64,000 nt of DNA, from NCBI RefSeq assembly GCF_006861655.1, contig NZ_SESI01000001.1, positions 446,328 to 510,327 on the forward strand, in the 5' to 3' direction. Below the pieces are notes generated by a model that saw only the letters and a list, made by a program, of their open reading frames with translations, was not told where the DNA came from and did not search any database. This DNA comes from Halonotius roseus (lineage in GTDB: Archaea; Halobacteriota; Halobacteria; Halobacteriales; Haloferacaceae). Position 1 is the stretch's first letter. The number at the start of each line of letters is the position of its first letter. Position numbers and translations under genes: made by a program. Of this stretch, positions 8,030 to 18,755 are shown one piece after another.

Positions 8030-11000
8030 TGTTCAACCCCACGAGGGTTCGTCTGAAACCGATCTGAGCGAGCCGATCGACAAACAGACATTTGCTTCAA
8101 CCCCACGAGGGTTCGTCTGAAACAGGCCACCGCGACCGAGCGAGTCACGCTGGAAATAGCTTCAACCCCACGAGGGTTCGTCTGAAACACTAAGGCTGGC
8201 GTCTCGACCGCACCAGCACCGATCGCTTCAACCCCACGAGGGTTCGTCTGAAACCTGCTGCACGTTGTCGATCTCGGCCAGCGTCTCCTCGCTTCAACCC
8301 CACGAGGGTTCGTCTGAAACGCGAGACAAGGTTTAGCAGCTACGCACGACGGTGCTGGCTTCAACCCCACGAGGGTTCGTCTGAAACATTCTTGCCGTTT
8401 GACGTTCTCGTTGATGCGAGCGAGCTTCAACCCCACGAGGGTTCGTCTGAAACATTCTTGCCGTTTGACGTTCTCGTTGATGCGAGCGAGCTTCAACCCC
8501 ACGAGGGTTCGTCTGAAACCCTTTGAGTATCAGGTCGCAAACGACTCCTCGGTGGCTTCAACCCCACGAGGGTTCGTCTGAAACCAGTCGTTCGTTACGG
8601 TTGTCTTCGACGGCAACCTGCTTCAACCCCACGAGGGTTCGTCTGAAACACGAACGACACCGTGGTGACTATCGCCGAACAGCGCGCTTCAACCCCACGA
8701 GGGTTCGTCTGAAACACGGCAGGTCGCCCTTGGCCGGATCAGCGAGACGGCTTCAACCCCACGAGGGTTCGTCTGAAACCGGGCAGTGCATCGGCTGCTG
8801 GTTGCCGCCGATCGTGCTTCAACCCCACGAGGGTTCGTCTGAAACACGAGCCGTTCGTCCGGGAGAACTACGTCGGCCTGCTTCAACCCCACGAGGGTTC
8901 GTCTGAAACCGGTCGCGCCCGAGTGGGCGAGTCCCGGCGACACCGCTTCAACCCCACGAGGGTTCGTCTGAAACGCGTTCGTGCTGACCTACGGGCCGGG
9001 TGGCAACGGGCTTCAACCCCACGAGGGTTCGTCTGAAACCGGACACGACGACGACGCCGACGTACAGCCAGCCGACGCTTCAACCCCACGAGGGTTCGTC
9101 TGAAACCGGACACGACGACGACGCCGACGTACAGCCAGCCGACGCTTCAACCCCACGAGGGTTCGTCTGAAACGATTGCGCGATCACTTCGTCGGCGTCG
9201 ATGTCTTCGCTTCAACCCCACGAGGGTTCGTCTGAAACATGCCGCCGGTCGCCCCGGAGGCCGCCCCACCCAGGCTTCAACCCCACGAGGGTTCGTCTGA
9301 AACGGATTACGTCCGAACCTCGGCGTTGGGCCAGCTGATGCTTCAACCCCACGAGGGTTCGTCTGAAACCTGTCTCGGGGGACACACCGACTACCGACGG
9401 TTCGGCTTCAACCCCACGAGGGTTCGTCTGAAACTCCGGTGGGACACGGCTGGGTCGTACACTGGCGGTGCTTCAACCCCACGAGGGTTCGTCTGAAACT
9501 CCGGTGGGACACGGCTGGGTCGTACACTGGCGGTGCTTCAACCCCACGAGGGTTCGTCTGAAACTACCTGACGACCCCGATCAGTCTGAACACGGCACTC
9601 CGCTTCAACCCCACGAGGGTTCGTCTGAAACAATCGGTTGCCGGTTTCGTGGGTGAGTGTCCACTCTGCTTCAACCCCACGAGGGTTCGTCTGAAACTCT
9701 GGCATTTGGAGCGTCGCCGGGATGAATCCCGCCCGCTTCAACCCCACGAGGGTTCGTCTGAAACTTCGTCCGGCGTGGCTGCTGCCTTCCGACAACTCCG
9801 GCTTCAACCCCACGAGGGTTCGTCTGAAACTCTGCCGACACCACCAACACCGAACACACGTTGACCGCTTCAACCCCACGAGGGTTCGTCTGAAACGACG
9901 ACCCGCTGTTGTTGGTCGATCTTCGGGGCTGGCTTCAACCCCACGAGGGTTCGTCTGAAACATGATTGACACGCAGCATGGCAACAGTAACTATCGAGCT
10001 TCAACCCCACGAGGGTTCGTCTGAAACCAAGCCGATGCGACTGTGGGCGGTTGCGCCCGACATGCTTCAACCCCACGAGGGTTCGTCTGAAACGACGGTA
10101 ACATCCAACCGCCCACCCTGACGTATGACGGCTTCAACCCCACGAGGGTTCGTCTGAAACCTGGCTTCTCAGCCTCGGTGCGGCCTACAAGCAGGGGCTT
10201 CAACCCCACGAGGGTTCGTCTGAAACCACAGTGCCGACACTGTCGGTCGTCGTCGCTCTCCGCTTCAACCCCACGAGGGTTCGTCTGAAACTCGATCTCG
10301 ACAACGACGGCAGCATCGAAGAGGATGCTTCAACCCCACGAGGGTTCGTCTGAAACCATTGTTGATTCACTTATTGAGTTATTCTTGTAATGCTTCAACC
10401 CCACGAGGGTTCGTCTGAAACGAAATCAAAAATGCACTTGAGGAGGAGCTGGGATACGCTTCAACCCCACGAGGGTTCGTCTGAAACAGCATTGAGGTGG
10501 TCGACGCATGAGCCAAGGCCGAGGCTTCAACCCCACGAGGGTTCGTCTGAAACGCGATGAAGCTCCGCGGCCGCCACGGCCCAGATGCTTCAACCCCACG
10601 AGGGTTCGTCTGAAACTTTGTCTGCTCGTCAAGGACGATTTTCGGCTTGTCAGCTTCAACCCCACGAGGGTTCGTCTGAAACGACTCATACGCCGATCTC
10701 GCATCCGACCGATTCCTCGCTTCAACCCCACGAGGGTTCGTCTGAAACCTTGTCGTCGTGCCTGGGCTGAGGATATCCCCATAAGCTTCAACCCCACGAG
10801 GGTTCGTCTGAAACGATGGTCGACCTCGGCCGCGAGGCCCTGCCGATCCTTGCTTCAACCCCACGAGGGTTCGTCTGAAACCGATTCCATATCTCCCTTC
10901 GACTCCGTATCGAAGTTTGCTTCAACCCCACGAGGGTTCGTCTGAAACGATAGCCACCGAGGACAATCCCAACCCCGACGATGCTTCAACCCCACGAGGG

Positions 11001-14000
11001 TTCGTCTGAAACCGGCGTCGGGTACGGGTTCTGTGACTGGCTGAAATGGCTTCAACCCCACGAGGGTTCGTCTGAAACCGAGATCGAATACTACAACACA
11101 AAGACGGGCGTCGCTTCAACCCCACGAGGGTTCGTCTGAAACCAGCGAGACGTTCAGCGCGACATCTGAGACGACAGCTTCAACCCCACGAGGGTTCGTC
11201 TGAAACAGTCTGGGTCGAGGACATCCTCCCGCTGCTGTGGGGCTTCAACCCCACGAGGGTTCGTCTGAAACCCGTTCGTCCCGGCAGCAGAGGTCAACCC
11301 CGACGCTTCAACCCCACGAGGGTTCGTCTGAAACGATTCTCTCGCGCATCTTCGTTCTGTGACATTATAGGCTTCAACCCCACGAGGGTTCGTCTGAAAC
11401 TTCGGGGATGTAGGCGTTCTCGTTGCGCGACAGCTCGCTTCAACCCCACGAGGGTTCGTCTGAAACGTTCTCAGGCCGTAGCTTCTCGACCCAGTCAAGC
11501 TTCAACCCCACGAGGGTTCGTCTGAAACCGTACATCGCCGCCAACGCCGAGCAGGCAGCGCGAGCTTCAACCCCACGAGGGTTCGTCTGAAACTCCCTTT
11601 GCCTCAAAACGCGATAACGAGGCCGGTAGTGCTTCAACCCCACGAGGGTTCGTCTGAAACTTGAGTACATCTCGACCATCGGTCGGTCGTCGCCGAGGCT
11701 TCAACCCCACGAGGGTTCGTCTGAAACTGTCTCTCGGGCGAGCAGCCCCTCCAGGGCCCAGCTGCTTCAACCCCACGAGGGTTCGTCTGAAACGTGATCG
11801 ACGAGTTCGAGGCAAAACTCCGCATCGCTTCAACCCCACGAGGGTTCGTCTGAAACGAGATCGACTCTGATCTCCCCGCCGAGACGAACGGCTTCAACCC
11901 CACGAGGGTTCGTCTGAAACGAAGACCAGGTTGTCGATGGTTTTGGCTTTGATCTGGCTTCAACCCCACGAGGGTTCGTCTGAAACGGGCCAACAAGATC
12001 ACGGCGACAAGTGACAGTCTCGGAGCTTCAACCCCACGAGGGTTCGTCTGAAACGATCGGGTCGACGATGTTCCCGCTGCTGTCAAGTGGGCTTCAACCC
12101 CACGAGGGTTCGTCTGAAACAACGACTCCCGAGACAGCCACGGCGACGCTGTCGAGCTTCAACCCCACGAGGGTTCGTCTGAAACCGTGATAACCGAGGC
12201 CGACCTTCTTGCCGATTTCTTCGCTTCAACCCCACGAGGGTTCGTCTGAAACCATCCCACCCTGTGCCTGCTCGACCTCTTGGAACGGGCTTCAACCCCA
12301 CGAGGGTTCGTCTGAAACTGTTGTTGACGACTTCGAGCACGTCGTTCGGCTTGTCGCTTCAACCCCACGAGGGTTCGTCTGAAACGAACCCGACCGCGAG
12401 GATATCGAGCGGTGGATCAACGCTTCAACCCCACGAGGGTTCGTCTGAAACACGGCAACGTGCTCGGGGGCATCCGACTCCGCGAGCTTCAACCCCACGA
12501 GGGTTCGTCTGAAACGAGTGTGAGTGTGATGCTCGCTTCAAGTGGTCACACGCTTCAACCCCACGAGGGTTCGTCTGAAACTACGCGATACCAACTGCCC
12601 CGAGGATGTCAACGGCGCTTCAACCCCACGAGGGTTCGTCTGAAACCCTTTCGGAACTCGTTGCCGCACTGCTGGCACTCGTAGCTTCAACCCCACGAGG
12701 GTTCGTCTGAAACGGGCGATGTTTCTACCAAGTGAGCGAGATCGGAGCTTCAACCCCACGAGGGTTCGTCTGAAACACAGATCCGCGTGCGGCGCATCGA
12801 CCCCTACAAGTCGCTTCAACCCCACGAGGGTTCGTCTGAAACGCTCACGTTGGCCCACAGGGCAGCGACGACAGCCTGCTTCAACCCCACGAGGGTTCGT
12901 CTGAAACGCGTGCCTGAGGCCGACTGGGTGATCGACGACGCTTCAACCCCACGAGGGTTCGTCTGAAACGCGTGCCAGTCTCGGGTTGACGCGCACTGCT
13001 CTGTTTGCTTCAACCCCACGAGGGTTCGTCTGAAACCCACTGACCGGATCTTTGCCTGCATCACATCTGCGAGCTTCAACCCCACGAGGGTTCGTCTGAA
13101 ACAGACCCAGACCTGTTGGTCGGTTTCGTGTCCAGATGCTTCAACCCCACGAGGGTTCGTCTGAAACCGTCGCTCGTTGAGCACGCCTACGACGACCCGA
13201 CCGCTTCAACCCCACGAGGGTTCGTCTGAAACCGCGCCGGCGGCCGTGCTTGTCCAACCCGAGCGTGTGCTTCAACCCCACGAGGGTTCGTCTGAAACGC
13301 GATCGCCGAGACTGGGGGGGAGTGGGTCATCGGCTTCAACCCCACGAGGGTTCGTCTGAAACAACGGCAACGTGCTCGGGGGCATCCGACTCCGCGAGCT
13401 TCAACCCCACGAGGGTTCGTCTGAAACTCGCCTGCAGTCGGCGTTCTCCGAGTTGTTGGATCAGCTTCAACCCCACGAGGGTTCGTCTGAAACTCACGAC
13501 CTCGTCGCCGTTCGGCAGCCGGCCGTCGGCTTCAACCCCACGAGGGTTCGTCTGAAACCTTGCAGCCGCAGATCCGATACCCGTGTTCGGGATGCTTCAA
13601 CCCCACGAGGGTTCGTCTGAAACTGTGAGCGGCGCGGCCGGGCCGTTTCGTCAGGATTTGGCTTCAACCCCACGAGGGTTCGTCTGAAACTGATGTCGTC
13701 GATATCGGCTGTGAGTTGCATAGGTGCTTCAACCCCACGAGGGTTCGTCTGAAACAGCCGGCCGATCGGCGTGTACCACAGTGTCAGGTGGCTTCAACCC
13801 CACGAGGGTTCGTCTGAAACTCGGGCAAGGCGCGGAAGTTTACCGAGTGGCTCCGCGCTTCAACCCCACGAGGGTTCGTCTGAAACGTTTTCGCGGCGAC
13901 TGGCACTCCATCCCAGCGCAGCCGCTTCAACCCCACGAGGGTTCGTCTGAAACCCTGCACACGCTTGCCGATGAGGGCTATCTCAATAAGCTTCAACCCC

Positions 14001-14215
14001 ACGAGGGTTCGTCTGAAACCAGTTCAACGTCGCCGACCGGGCCGATCAGTGGTTCGCTTCAACCCCACGAGGGTTCGTCTGAAACGACGATGAAGACCGC
14101 CGTCCACCCATCGCTGTGGTGCTTCAACCCCACGAGGGTTCGTCTGAAACGCCGCGACCTCGTCGCCCATCCAGTCGATTTGTTCGCTTCAACCCCACGA
14201 GGGTTCGTCTGAAAC
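8030..14215 (-). CRISPR. Type I-B CRISPR array, 95 repeats and 94 spacers
   Basis: I counted 95 copies of a 30-bp repeat beginning GCTTCAACCCCACG and ending GGTTCGTCTGAAAC on the plus strand, spaced 63-68 bp apart, with spacers of about 33-38 bp. Read on the minus strand the repeat starts GTTTCAGACG and ends GGTTGAAGC, so a Cas6 cut would leave a GTTGAAGC-type 8-nt 5' handle as in Haloferax I-B crRNAs. Transcription therefore runs from 14215 down to 8030. The leftmost repeat (8030-8059) has its two handle-end bases changed (TG instead of GC on the plus strand), as expected for the trailer end. Identical adjacent spacers occur at 8388/8454, 9040/9107 and 9435/9500; spacers at 12452-12485 and 13363-13397 are the same apart from one extra base. 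Confidence 0.99.
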
Positions 14216-14216
14216 C

Positions 14217-14267
14217 ATGCCCGATATACGGGGCATAGGCGTGCTGACGGCTGGTTACAATAAAATC
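14217..14267 (-). promoter_or_regulatory. CRISPR leader and array promoter
   Basis: This lies between the cas2 stop-loop and the leader-proximal repeat. On the minus strand a TATA-like GGATTTTATTG (about 14257-14267) sits roughly 25-30 bp before a suitable start. A 6-bp inverted repeat ATGCCC...GGGCAT (14217-14236) directly abuts the first repeat and may serve the adaptation machinery. The whole leader is short (about 100 bp including the upstream stem-loop). Confidence 0.65.
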
Positions 14268-14316
14268 CTTCCGTCAACCCTCAATAAGCTGCGTCCCCCG
14301 TGGGGGTCGACGGAAG
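14268..14316 (-). terminator. Stem-loop following cas2, separating cas operon from array
   Basis: CTTCCGTC (14268-14275) pairs with GACGGAAG (14309-14316), extended by ACCC/GGGT after a one-base mismatch. A nested CCCC/GGGG hairpin lies in the loop. On the minus strand the stem begins 3 bases after the cas2 stop and is followed by ATTTTATT. It could terminate cas mRNA or act as part of the leader. Confidence 0.55.
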
Positions 14317-14319
14317 TGA

Positions 14320-14580
14320 TTACAGAAACCGCTGATCCTCGGTCGGATCATCGCCGTAAACCGTCCGATTGAGCAGTGTATCAGAAGACAGCTCGTAGAT
14401 GATTGTCGACTCTCCAGGTTTCAGAAGGTCATCGATCTCGTTTTTCAGCTTCGTGAGATCGCCTTCCGATATCTCGCCTTCCAGCACCGAGTTCTGGACG
14501 TGAGTGAGATACCGTCGCCCAATCTTGAGAGCTTTCTGTGTCCGTTCGGCTTCCAGATCGTAGACCATTACCACATACAT
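14320..14580 (-). CDS. cas2: CRISPR-associated endonuclease Cas2
   Basis: This 86-residue protein is the structural half of the Cas1-Cas2 integrase that inserts new spacers. It opens with the ferredoxin-fold strand MYVVMVYDLEAERT carrying the conserved Asp (residue 8). The VQNSVLEGEIS strand and the STIIYELSS strand complete the fold. Length is normal for Cas2. It starts one base after the cas1 stop and is the last gene of the cas operon, adjacent to the leader, the usual I-B position. Confidence 0.97.
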   Translation of the reverse strand: MYVVMVYDLEAERTQKALKIGRRYLTHVQNSVLEGEISEGDLTKLKNEIDDLLKPGESTIIYELSSDTLLNRTVYGDDPTEDQRFL

Positions 14581-14581
14581 C

Positions 14582-15577
14582 TCACCACCACCGCTGGAAC
14601 GGCTCGTATTTCTCGCCAGTGAGCAGGTGTTTCTTGAGCTTGTACGCTTCGAGCCGCATCAGGTACTGGTAGCTAACTTTGCGGTTCAACTCCGGATGGT
14701 CGACTGTCCGTTCTAGCGTCTCCTCGAAGGCCTTCGTATACGTCTTCCGGCCGGATTCGTTCAACAGACACGAGCCAAGTTCCGTCTCGAAATCGTCGTC
14801 CGAAATCTGGTTTCGGTTTACCAGCCGAAACAGGACACGGTCAGCCAGAACAGGTTTGAAAAGATCGGCAAGATCGAGTGACAGTGAGTATCGGCGTTCG
14901 CCTGGCTCGTGGAGGTAGCTGATCGTCGGATCGAGTGCCGTAGCGCGGATCGCCGAGACGCAGTTGGCATAGACCAGCGAGTTCCCGAACGAAATGAGGC
15001 TGTTAATCTCGTTGGGTGGTGGATTGTACTCGCGCTGGGTCAGCTGAAACTCACTTGGGAGGATCTCGTTGAAGCTACGGTAGTACGCCTTTCTCGCGGT
15101 AGCTTCGGTTCCCAGAAGCTCATCAACCGGCAATGACTCCTCGACGCGTTCGGCTGCAGCTTCCAGATCCTCGATGACGCCGTCAAGATCGTGATCGCGG
15201 CCGTTGTAGTAGACGACGTTCGTCCGCATGTTGTGGATGCTGCCCCGCACAATCGCAGCGGCGAGCTGTCGGCGATGCTGACTATCCTCGTAGGCTCGAA
15301 CTTGGTTGACGACGGTCTTCCCGGAGGTTTGCCCGCGTTTCGGCATCACCGACCCCGAGTAGTAGTCCTCCCAGCCGAAGACGTGGAGTGCGACTGTCCG
15401 GTCGTTGAGGAACGACATCAGTCGCGTGTTGAAATCGATCTGGCCGTGCAGGAAAAACGCCTCGGCGTTCTCGATTGGGATGTACTGCTTCTCCCCACCG
15501 TCGTCGGGGACGAGTCTGAGCGTGTCGTCGCTACGTTCGAGTCGGCCATCTGAAAAGACATGGTAGTTCCGATCCAT
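14582..15577 (-). CDS. cas1: CRISPR-associated integrase Cas1 (I-B type)
   Basis: Metal-dependent integrase that joins protospacer ends to the leader-proximal repeat. From the ATG at 15577 (MDRNYHVFSDGRL) it has 331 residues; a TTG four codons earlier overlaps cas4 and is less likely. The N-terminal beta domain is followed by the helical catalytic domain. The metal ligands are visible: Glu in GTEATARKAYYRSF (about 163), His in SYLHEPGERR (about 228) and Asp in SLSLDLADLFKP (about 241). The gene follows the cas4 stop by two bases and precedes cas2 by one base, indicating translational coupling. Confidence 0.97.
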   Translation of the reverse strand: MDRNYHVFSDGRLERSDDTLRLVPDDGGEKQYIPIENAEAFFLHGQIDFNTRLMSFLNDRTVALHVFGWEDYYSGSVMPKRGQTSGKTVVNQVRAYEDSQHRRQLAAAIVRGSIHNMRTNVVYYNGRDHDLDGVIEDLEAAAERVEESLPVDELLGTEATARKAYYRSFNEILPSEFQLTQREYNPPPNEINSLISFGNSLVYANCVSAIRATALDPTISYLHEPGERRYSLSLDLADLFKPVLADRVLFRLVNRNQISDDDFETELGSCLLNESGRKTYTKAFEETLERTVDHPELNRKVSYQYLMRLEAYKLKKHLLTGEKYEPFQRWW

Positions 15578-15579
15578 TG

Positions 15580-16128
15580 TTAACACCAACAGAAGTCGTG
15601 GTACGCACAGGAGTCACAGAACGGTTTCTCCTCGGCCGGCGGCGGCGAGGACTGGCTGACGATATCGTAAATCCCACGGATCGCGGTTTCAATCTTCTCC
15701 GCTCGCTCCGTCGTGAGTTTGACCGGCTCGCGCTTTCGCTCACGGGGATGCGCCAAGACGCCGTCCCGCTGGATGTCGGCGACGCGGTCGAGATACCAGA
15801 GGTAGTACGACAGCTGCATCTCGGCTGGTTCCGTAAGCGTCGAGGAGGGTTTGACCTCAACGACGCGGCCGTCGTCCAGCAGGTCGAGTGATATCATGCC
15901 GAGATGGAGGTTCTCGCGTTTGTCGCTGTAGGCCGTCTCGTCGACGCGGGTGCCACGGACGACGGTCGCGTTCTCGCGGTCGATTTCGAGGTTTCGGCTC
16001 TCGAACCAGAGTTCGCGTTTGCAGACGTAGTAGTATTGCACCATCACGCCCGTGACGCGGAACGGCTCGTCGACCGGCTCGCCGCGAGCGGTTGCGAGGA
16101 GGCGGTCGACTGGATCAGCGGCGGTCAT
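15580..16128 (-). CDS. cas4: CRISPR-associated exonuclease Cas4
   Basis: RecB-family nuclease with an Fe-S cluster that trims prespacers and helps select the PAM-side end. The 182-residue protein has the cluster cysteines split as in the family: C36 (VCKREL) and a C-terminal group C171, C174, C180/C182 in CDSCAYHDFCWC. The PD-(D/E)xK core is visible as LDLLDDGRVVEVKPSS with E91-V-K93 and an upstream acidic residue, followed by the QLSYYLWYL helix (motif Q). Its start overlaps the end of cas3 by 4 bases. Confidence 0.95.
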   Translation of the reverse strand: MTAADPVDRLLATARGEPVDEPFRVTGVMVQYYYVCKRELWFESRNLEIDRENATVVRGTRVDETAYSDKRENLHLGMISLDLLDDGRVVEVKPSSTLTEPAEMQLSYYLWYLDRVADIQRDGVLAHPRERKREPVKLTTERAEKIETAIRGIYDIVSQSSPPPAEEKPFCDSCAYHDFCWC

Positions 16129-18755
16129 AAGATGCGCCTCTCGGCAGTGCTGTCCGGGATGACGAACCCAGTATTCTCATCGAAATACTCGCTCAATCCG
16201 TGTTTACGGACATCAAGACATAACACGTCCGTATCCGAGTGGACTGGGTTCAGCTGACCGAGCTTATCCTTTTTATTAGACTCGCCGTGGTAGATTGGTA
16301 TGGACACCCGCGCTTCCTTGATTTCATCCATCAACTGTCGTACGCGGTCGAAGTCATATTGTGTCCACGCATCACGCACCTGTTCTACTAGATCCCGTTC
16401 GTCCTTGGTTCGACAGATAATAATGTCCACTGCGTTACGCTGATCGATCAGTGATAGATCTTTGAGTTTGTCTCCGCGTACGTCGTCGACATACTCAGCG
16501 TACTCCTGTTTGCCGACGTTCTTGTCGGTGTGTAGTCTTTTGTAGTACTCCGTGACTGCTGTACGGGCCACAGCGGTTTCGGACAGTGGTTCATCCCCTT
16601 CACGAACAGCATCGAGTGTTTCGGCCGCGACAGGAAGGAGGGTCGTTCCTCGATTGTAGACTGCTTCTGCAGGTGTTTTTTGCTGCTCATCCGGAACGTC
16701 AAGCCACCAGACGATAACGCGCCCTTGTTCTCGTTCGAACGACCGATTACAGCGACCGGCTGCCTGAACGATACTGTCGATTGGGGCCAAATCACGGTAG
16801 ACTCGGTCGAAGCTGATGTCGACGCCAGCTTCGATAAGCTGTGTCGAGACCGTGATGAGACCATGTCCATCGTCGGTGAGTTCTTTTGCGGCTTCGATCA
16901 GTTTGAGACGATCCACGGGACGGAGTCGTGTCGATAGGTGGAGTACTGACCGGTCGTTTCGCTCTTCGATGCGGCTCGCAAGCGTCTTTGGATCGATGTC
17001 GGCTGTCGTTTCGACTGTGCTGAGTTCGTTGGCGTAGATGTCTCCGACGCTAGGTATCGAAGACGCGTTGTCGGTGAGTTCATCAAGGAGTGCTCGGGCA
17101 CTATCGATTGTGTTACAGACTGCAAGCGTTGACACGCCGGAATCGACTGCACTCAGTAGTTCGGCACCCGCATCGGCGTATGATTTCGGGGCTTCTTGCG
17201 TCTCGATATACCGCTCGGTAGACGCATCGAGTTCGTACTGGACGCGCTCGGTCGCCTCGAAGTACACATCAGGATCATCGACCAATTCAGTCACTTCGCC
17301 TTCCCGGTCGGTTGCTTCATCGAACAGCTGTGGCTGGGTTGCGGTCATAGCGATAACTGTCGCGCCGTACTGTTCGGTCAGTATTGCGACGAGTCGGGGG
17401 ACGAGCTTCCACCAGTCGAGCGGCAAGCTCTGTGGCTCATCGAGGATGACGACGCTATCTCGAAGCGCGGGAATCTTCATCGACTGTTTGTTGGCTGGCC
17501 CAGCAAGACTCTCGAACAACTGCACGAACGTCGTGACTGTGATGCCAGCCCGCCAGCTTTCGGCGAGCATCCCGGCGACATCGTCGTTCTTGTCCGCGTC
17601 GTCAGCGTCTACGTCGTCCTCGTCGACGATCTTGGTTTCCGAAAGGTGGTGGTGGGCTGTCAGTAATCGTCCGAGCGTGTCGGTCTCGTAGATGTCTTCG
17701 ACTTCATCGACGACCTGATCGATGATGCTGGTAAACGGAAGTGCGTAGACGACGCGCTCGCCGCCGAGTTCGTCACGAACCGTCTGCGCGGCCGACAGCC
17801 CGGAGAGAGTCTTTCCCATTCCAGTTGGTAAGGTAAGAGTCGCTACGCCCCCGCCAGCTTCGGCGAACTGTTCCGCGTTCTCTACGACAGCTGAATGTGC
17901 GCGTGAGCGATAGTGGTTCAGCCGCTCGGTTCTGGAGCCGTCCGGATCAGCAGGCGAGGAGGCTTCGAGATCGGCCACGTACTCATCCAACACTTGCAGC
18001 GATGGCTGCGTTGCTTCGTAGGTTGAAGCCACGTCCGCCCCCTCACTCCGGCTTGCGGCACTCGTTTTGTCCGCGAGGACAAGCGACCCCCATATTTCGA
18101 GAGTGAGGCCGTAACAGGACTCCGACAGTGACTCACGACTGATCGTCGTACCACTCTCCGCGGCAACAGCCCCAGCGATTTCATCAAGCAGCTCTTTGTA
18201 CGAGTAGCGAAATCCGTCCCACGACCCATCGCCATCAGTGGCATCATCGAAGACATCGTCCGCCAGCTCCGGAACATTGTCTTCGATATCGTTGAGCTGC
18301 ATAGCGATTGCTGCTTGTAGCTGTTCATCGTTAGTCTGTGCTCCTCCCGTTGAGTTCTCCGAGGTGTACGCACGGTCGTAGATATACTGAGTCACATCCG
18401 GAAGTCGCCCGTGGTGTTTGGCGACCGCGACGAAGCCAGCCAGACAGGTCTCAGTTTCAAACCCCTGTGCGTCGAGGGCATAGTACGCGGCGAACGAGCC
18501 GATTGGGGCATGGTACCGACACGGCTTGTGCTCGGGTTCGGTACCATGCCGAAGGTACTTCTGAAAGAAGGTCGTCGCTTTCCCGAAGTCGTGAACGTAG
18601 GCGAGCGTCTCAACCACCTGCTGTAGCGACTCATCATCAGGTGTTGTCGATTCATCGGGAACGACTTCTCCAGCCCGCCGGGCAACATCACCCAGGTGAT
18701 CCCGAAGATAGACACCTTCATAGCCGTCTTCGGGGGGATGAGAGTATACAGCCAT
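16125..18755 (-). CDS. cas3: CRISPR-associated nuclease-helicase Cas3 (HD + DExH)
   Basis: Recruited by Cascade to R-loops, where it unwinds and degrades target DNA. The 876-residue protein starts with an HD nuclease domain: His20, the HD pair in LAYVHDFGKATTFF (H55-D56), and later KHH in VAVAKHHGRL. The SF2 helicase follows with Walker A TLPTGMGKT (about 307-315), motif II ILDEPQS (about 437-443, DEPQ in place of DEAH), motif III AMTATQP, and motif VI QAAGRCNRSF (about 665). The C-terminal domain has no catalytic motif. All key residues are present, so interference is likely functional. The stop and start overlap cas4 and cas5 by 1-4 bases. Confidence 0.96.
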   Translation of the reverse strand: MAVYSHPPEDGYEGVYLRDHLGDVARRAGEVVPDESTTPDDESLQQVVETLAYVHDFGKATTFFQKYLRHGTEPEHKPCRYHAPIGSFAAYYALDAQGFETETCLAGFVAVAKHHGRLPDVTQYIYDRAYTSENSTGGAQTNDEQLQAAIAMQLNDIEDNVPELADDVFDDATDGDGSWDGFRYSYKELLDEIAGAVAAESGTTISRESLSESCYGLTLEIWGSLVLADKTSAASRSEGADVASTYEATQPSLQVLDEYVADLEASSPADPDGSRTERLNHYRSRAHSAVVENAEQFAEAGGGVATLTLPTGMGKTLSGLSAAQTVRDELGGERVVYALPFTSIIDQVVDEVEDIYETDTLGRLLTAHHHLSETKIVDEDDVDADDADKNDDVAGMLAESWRAGITVTTFVQLFESLAGPANKQSMKIPALRDSVVILDEPQSLPLDWWKLVPRLVAILTEQYGATVIAMTATQPQLFDEATDREGEVTELVDDPDVYFEATERVQYELDASTERYIETQEAPKSYADAGAELLSAVDSGVSTLAVCNTIDSARALLDELTDNASSIPSVGDIYANELSTVETTADIDPKTLASRIEERNDRSVLHLSTRLRPVDRLKLIEAAKELTDDGHGLITVSTQLIEAGVDISFDRVYRDLAPIDSIVQAAGRCNRSFEREQGRVIVWWLDVPDEQQKTPAEAVYNRGTTLLPVAAETLDAVREGDEPLSETAVARTAVTEYYKRLHTDKNVGKQEYAEYVDDVRGDKLKDLSLIDQRNAVDIIICRTKDERDLVEQVRDAWTQYDFDRVRQLMDEIKEARVSIPIYHGESNKKDKLGQLNPVHSDTDVLCLDVRKHGLSEYFDENTGFVIPDSTAERRIL

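Noticed and set aside
7900..8030. CRISPR leader at the left end of the array
   Set aside because: The degenerate repeat is at this end and repeat orientation and cas2 position place the leader at the right end.
8023..14277. Many apparent small ORFs with repeating peptides such as FQTNPRGVEA or LQPHEGSSET across the array
   Set aside because: They are frame translations of the CRISPR repeat and spacers, not genes.
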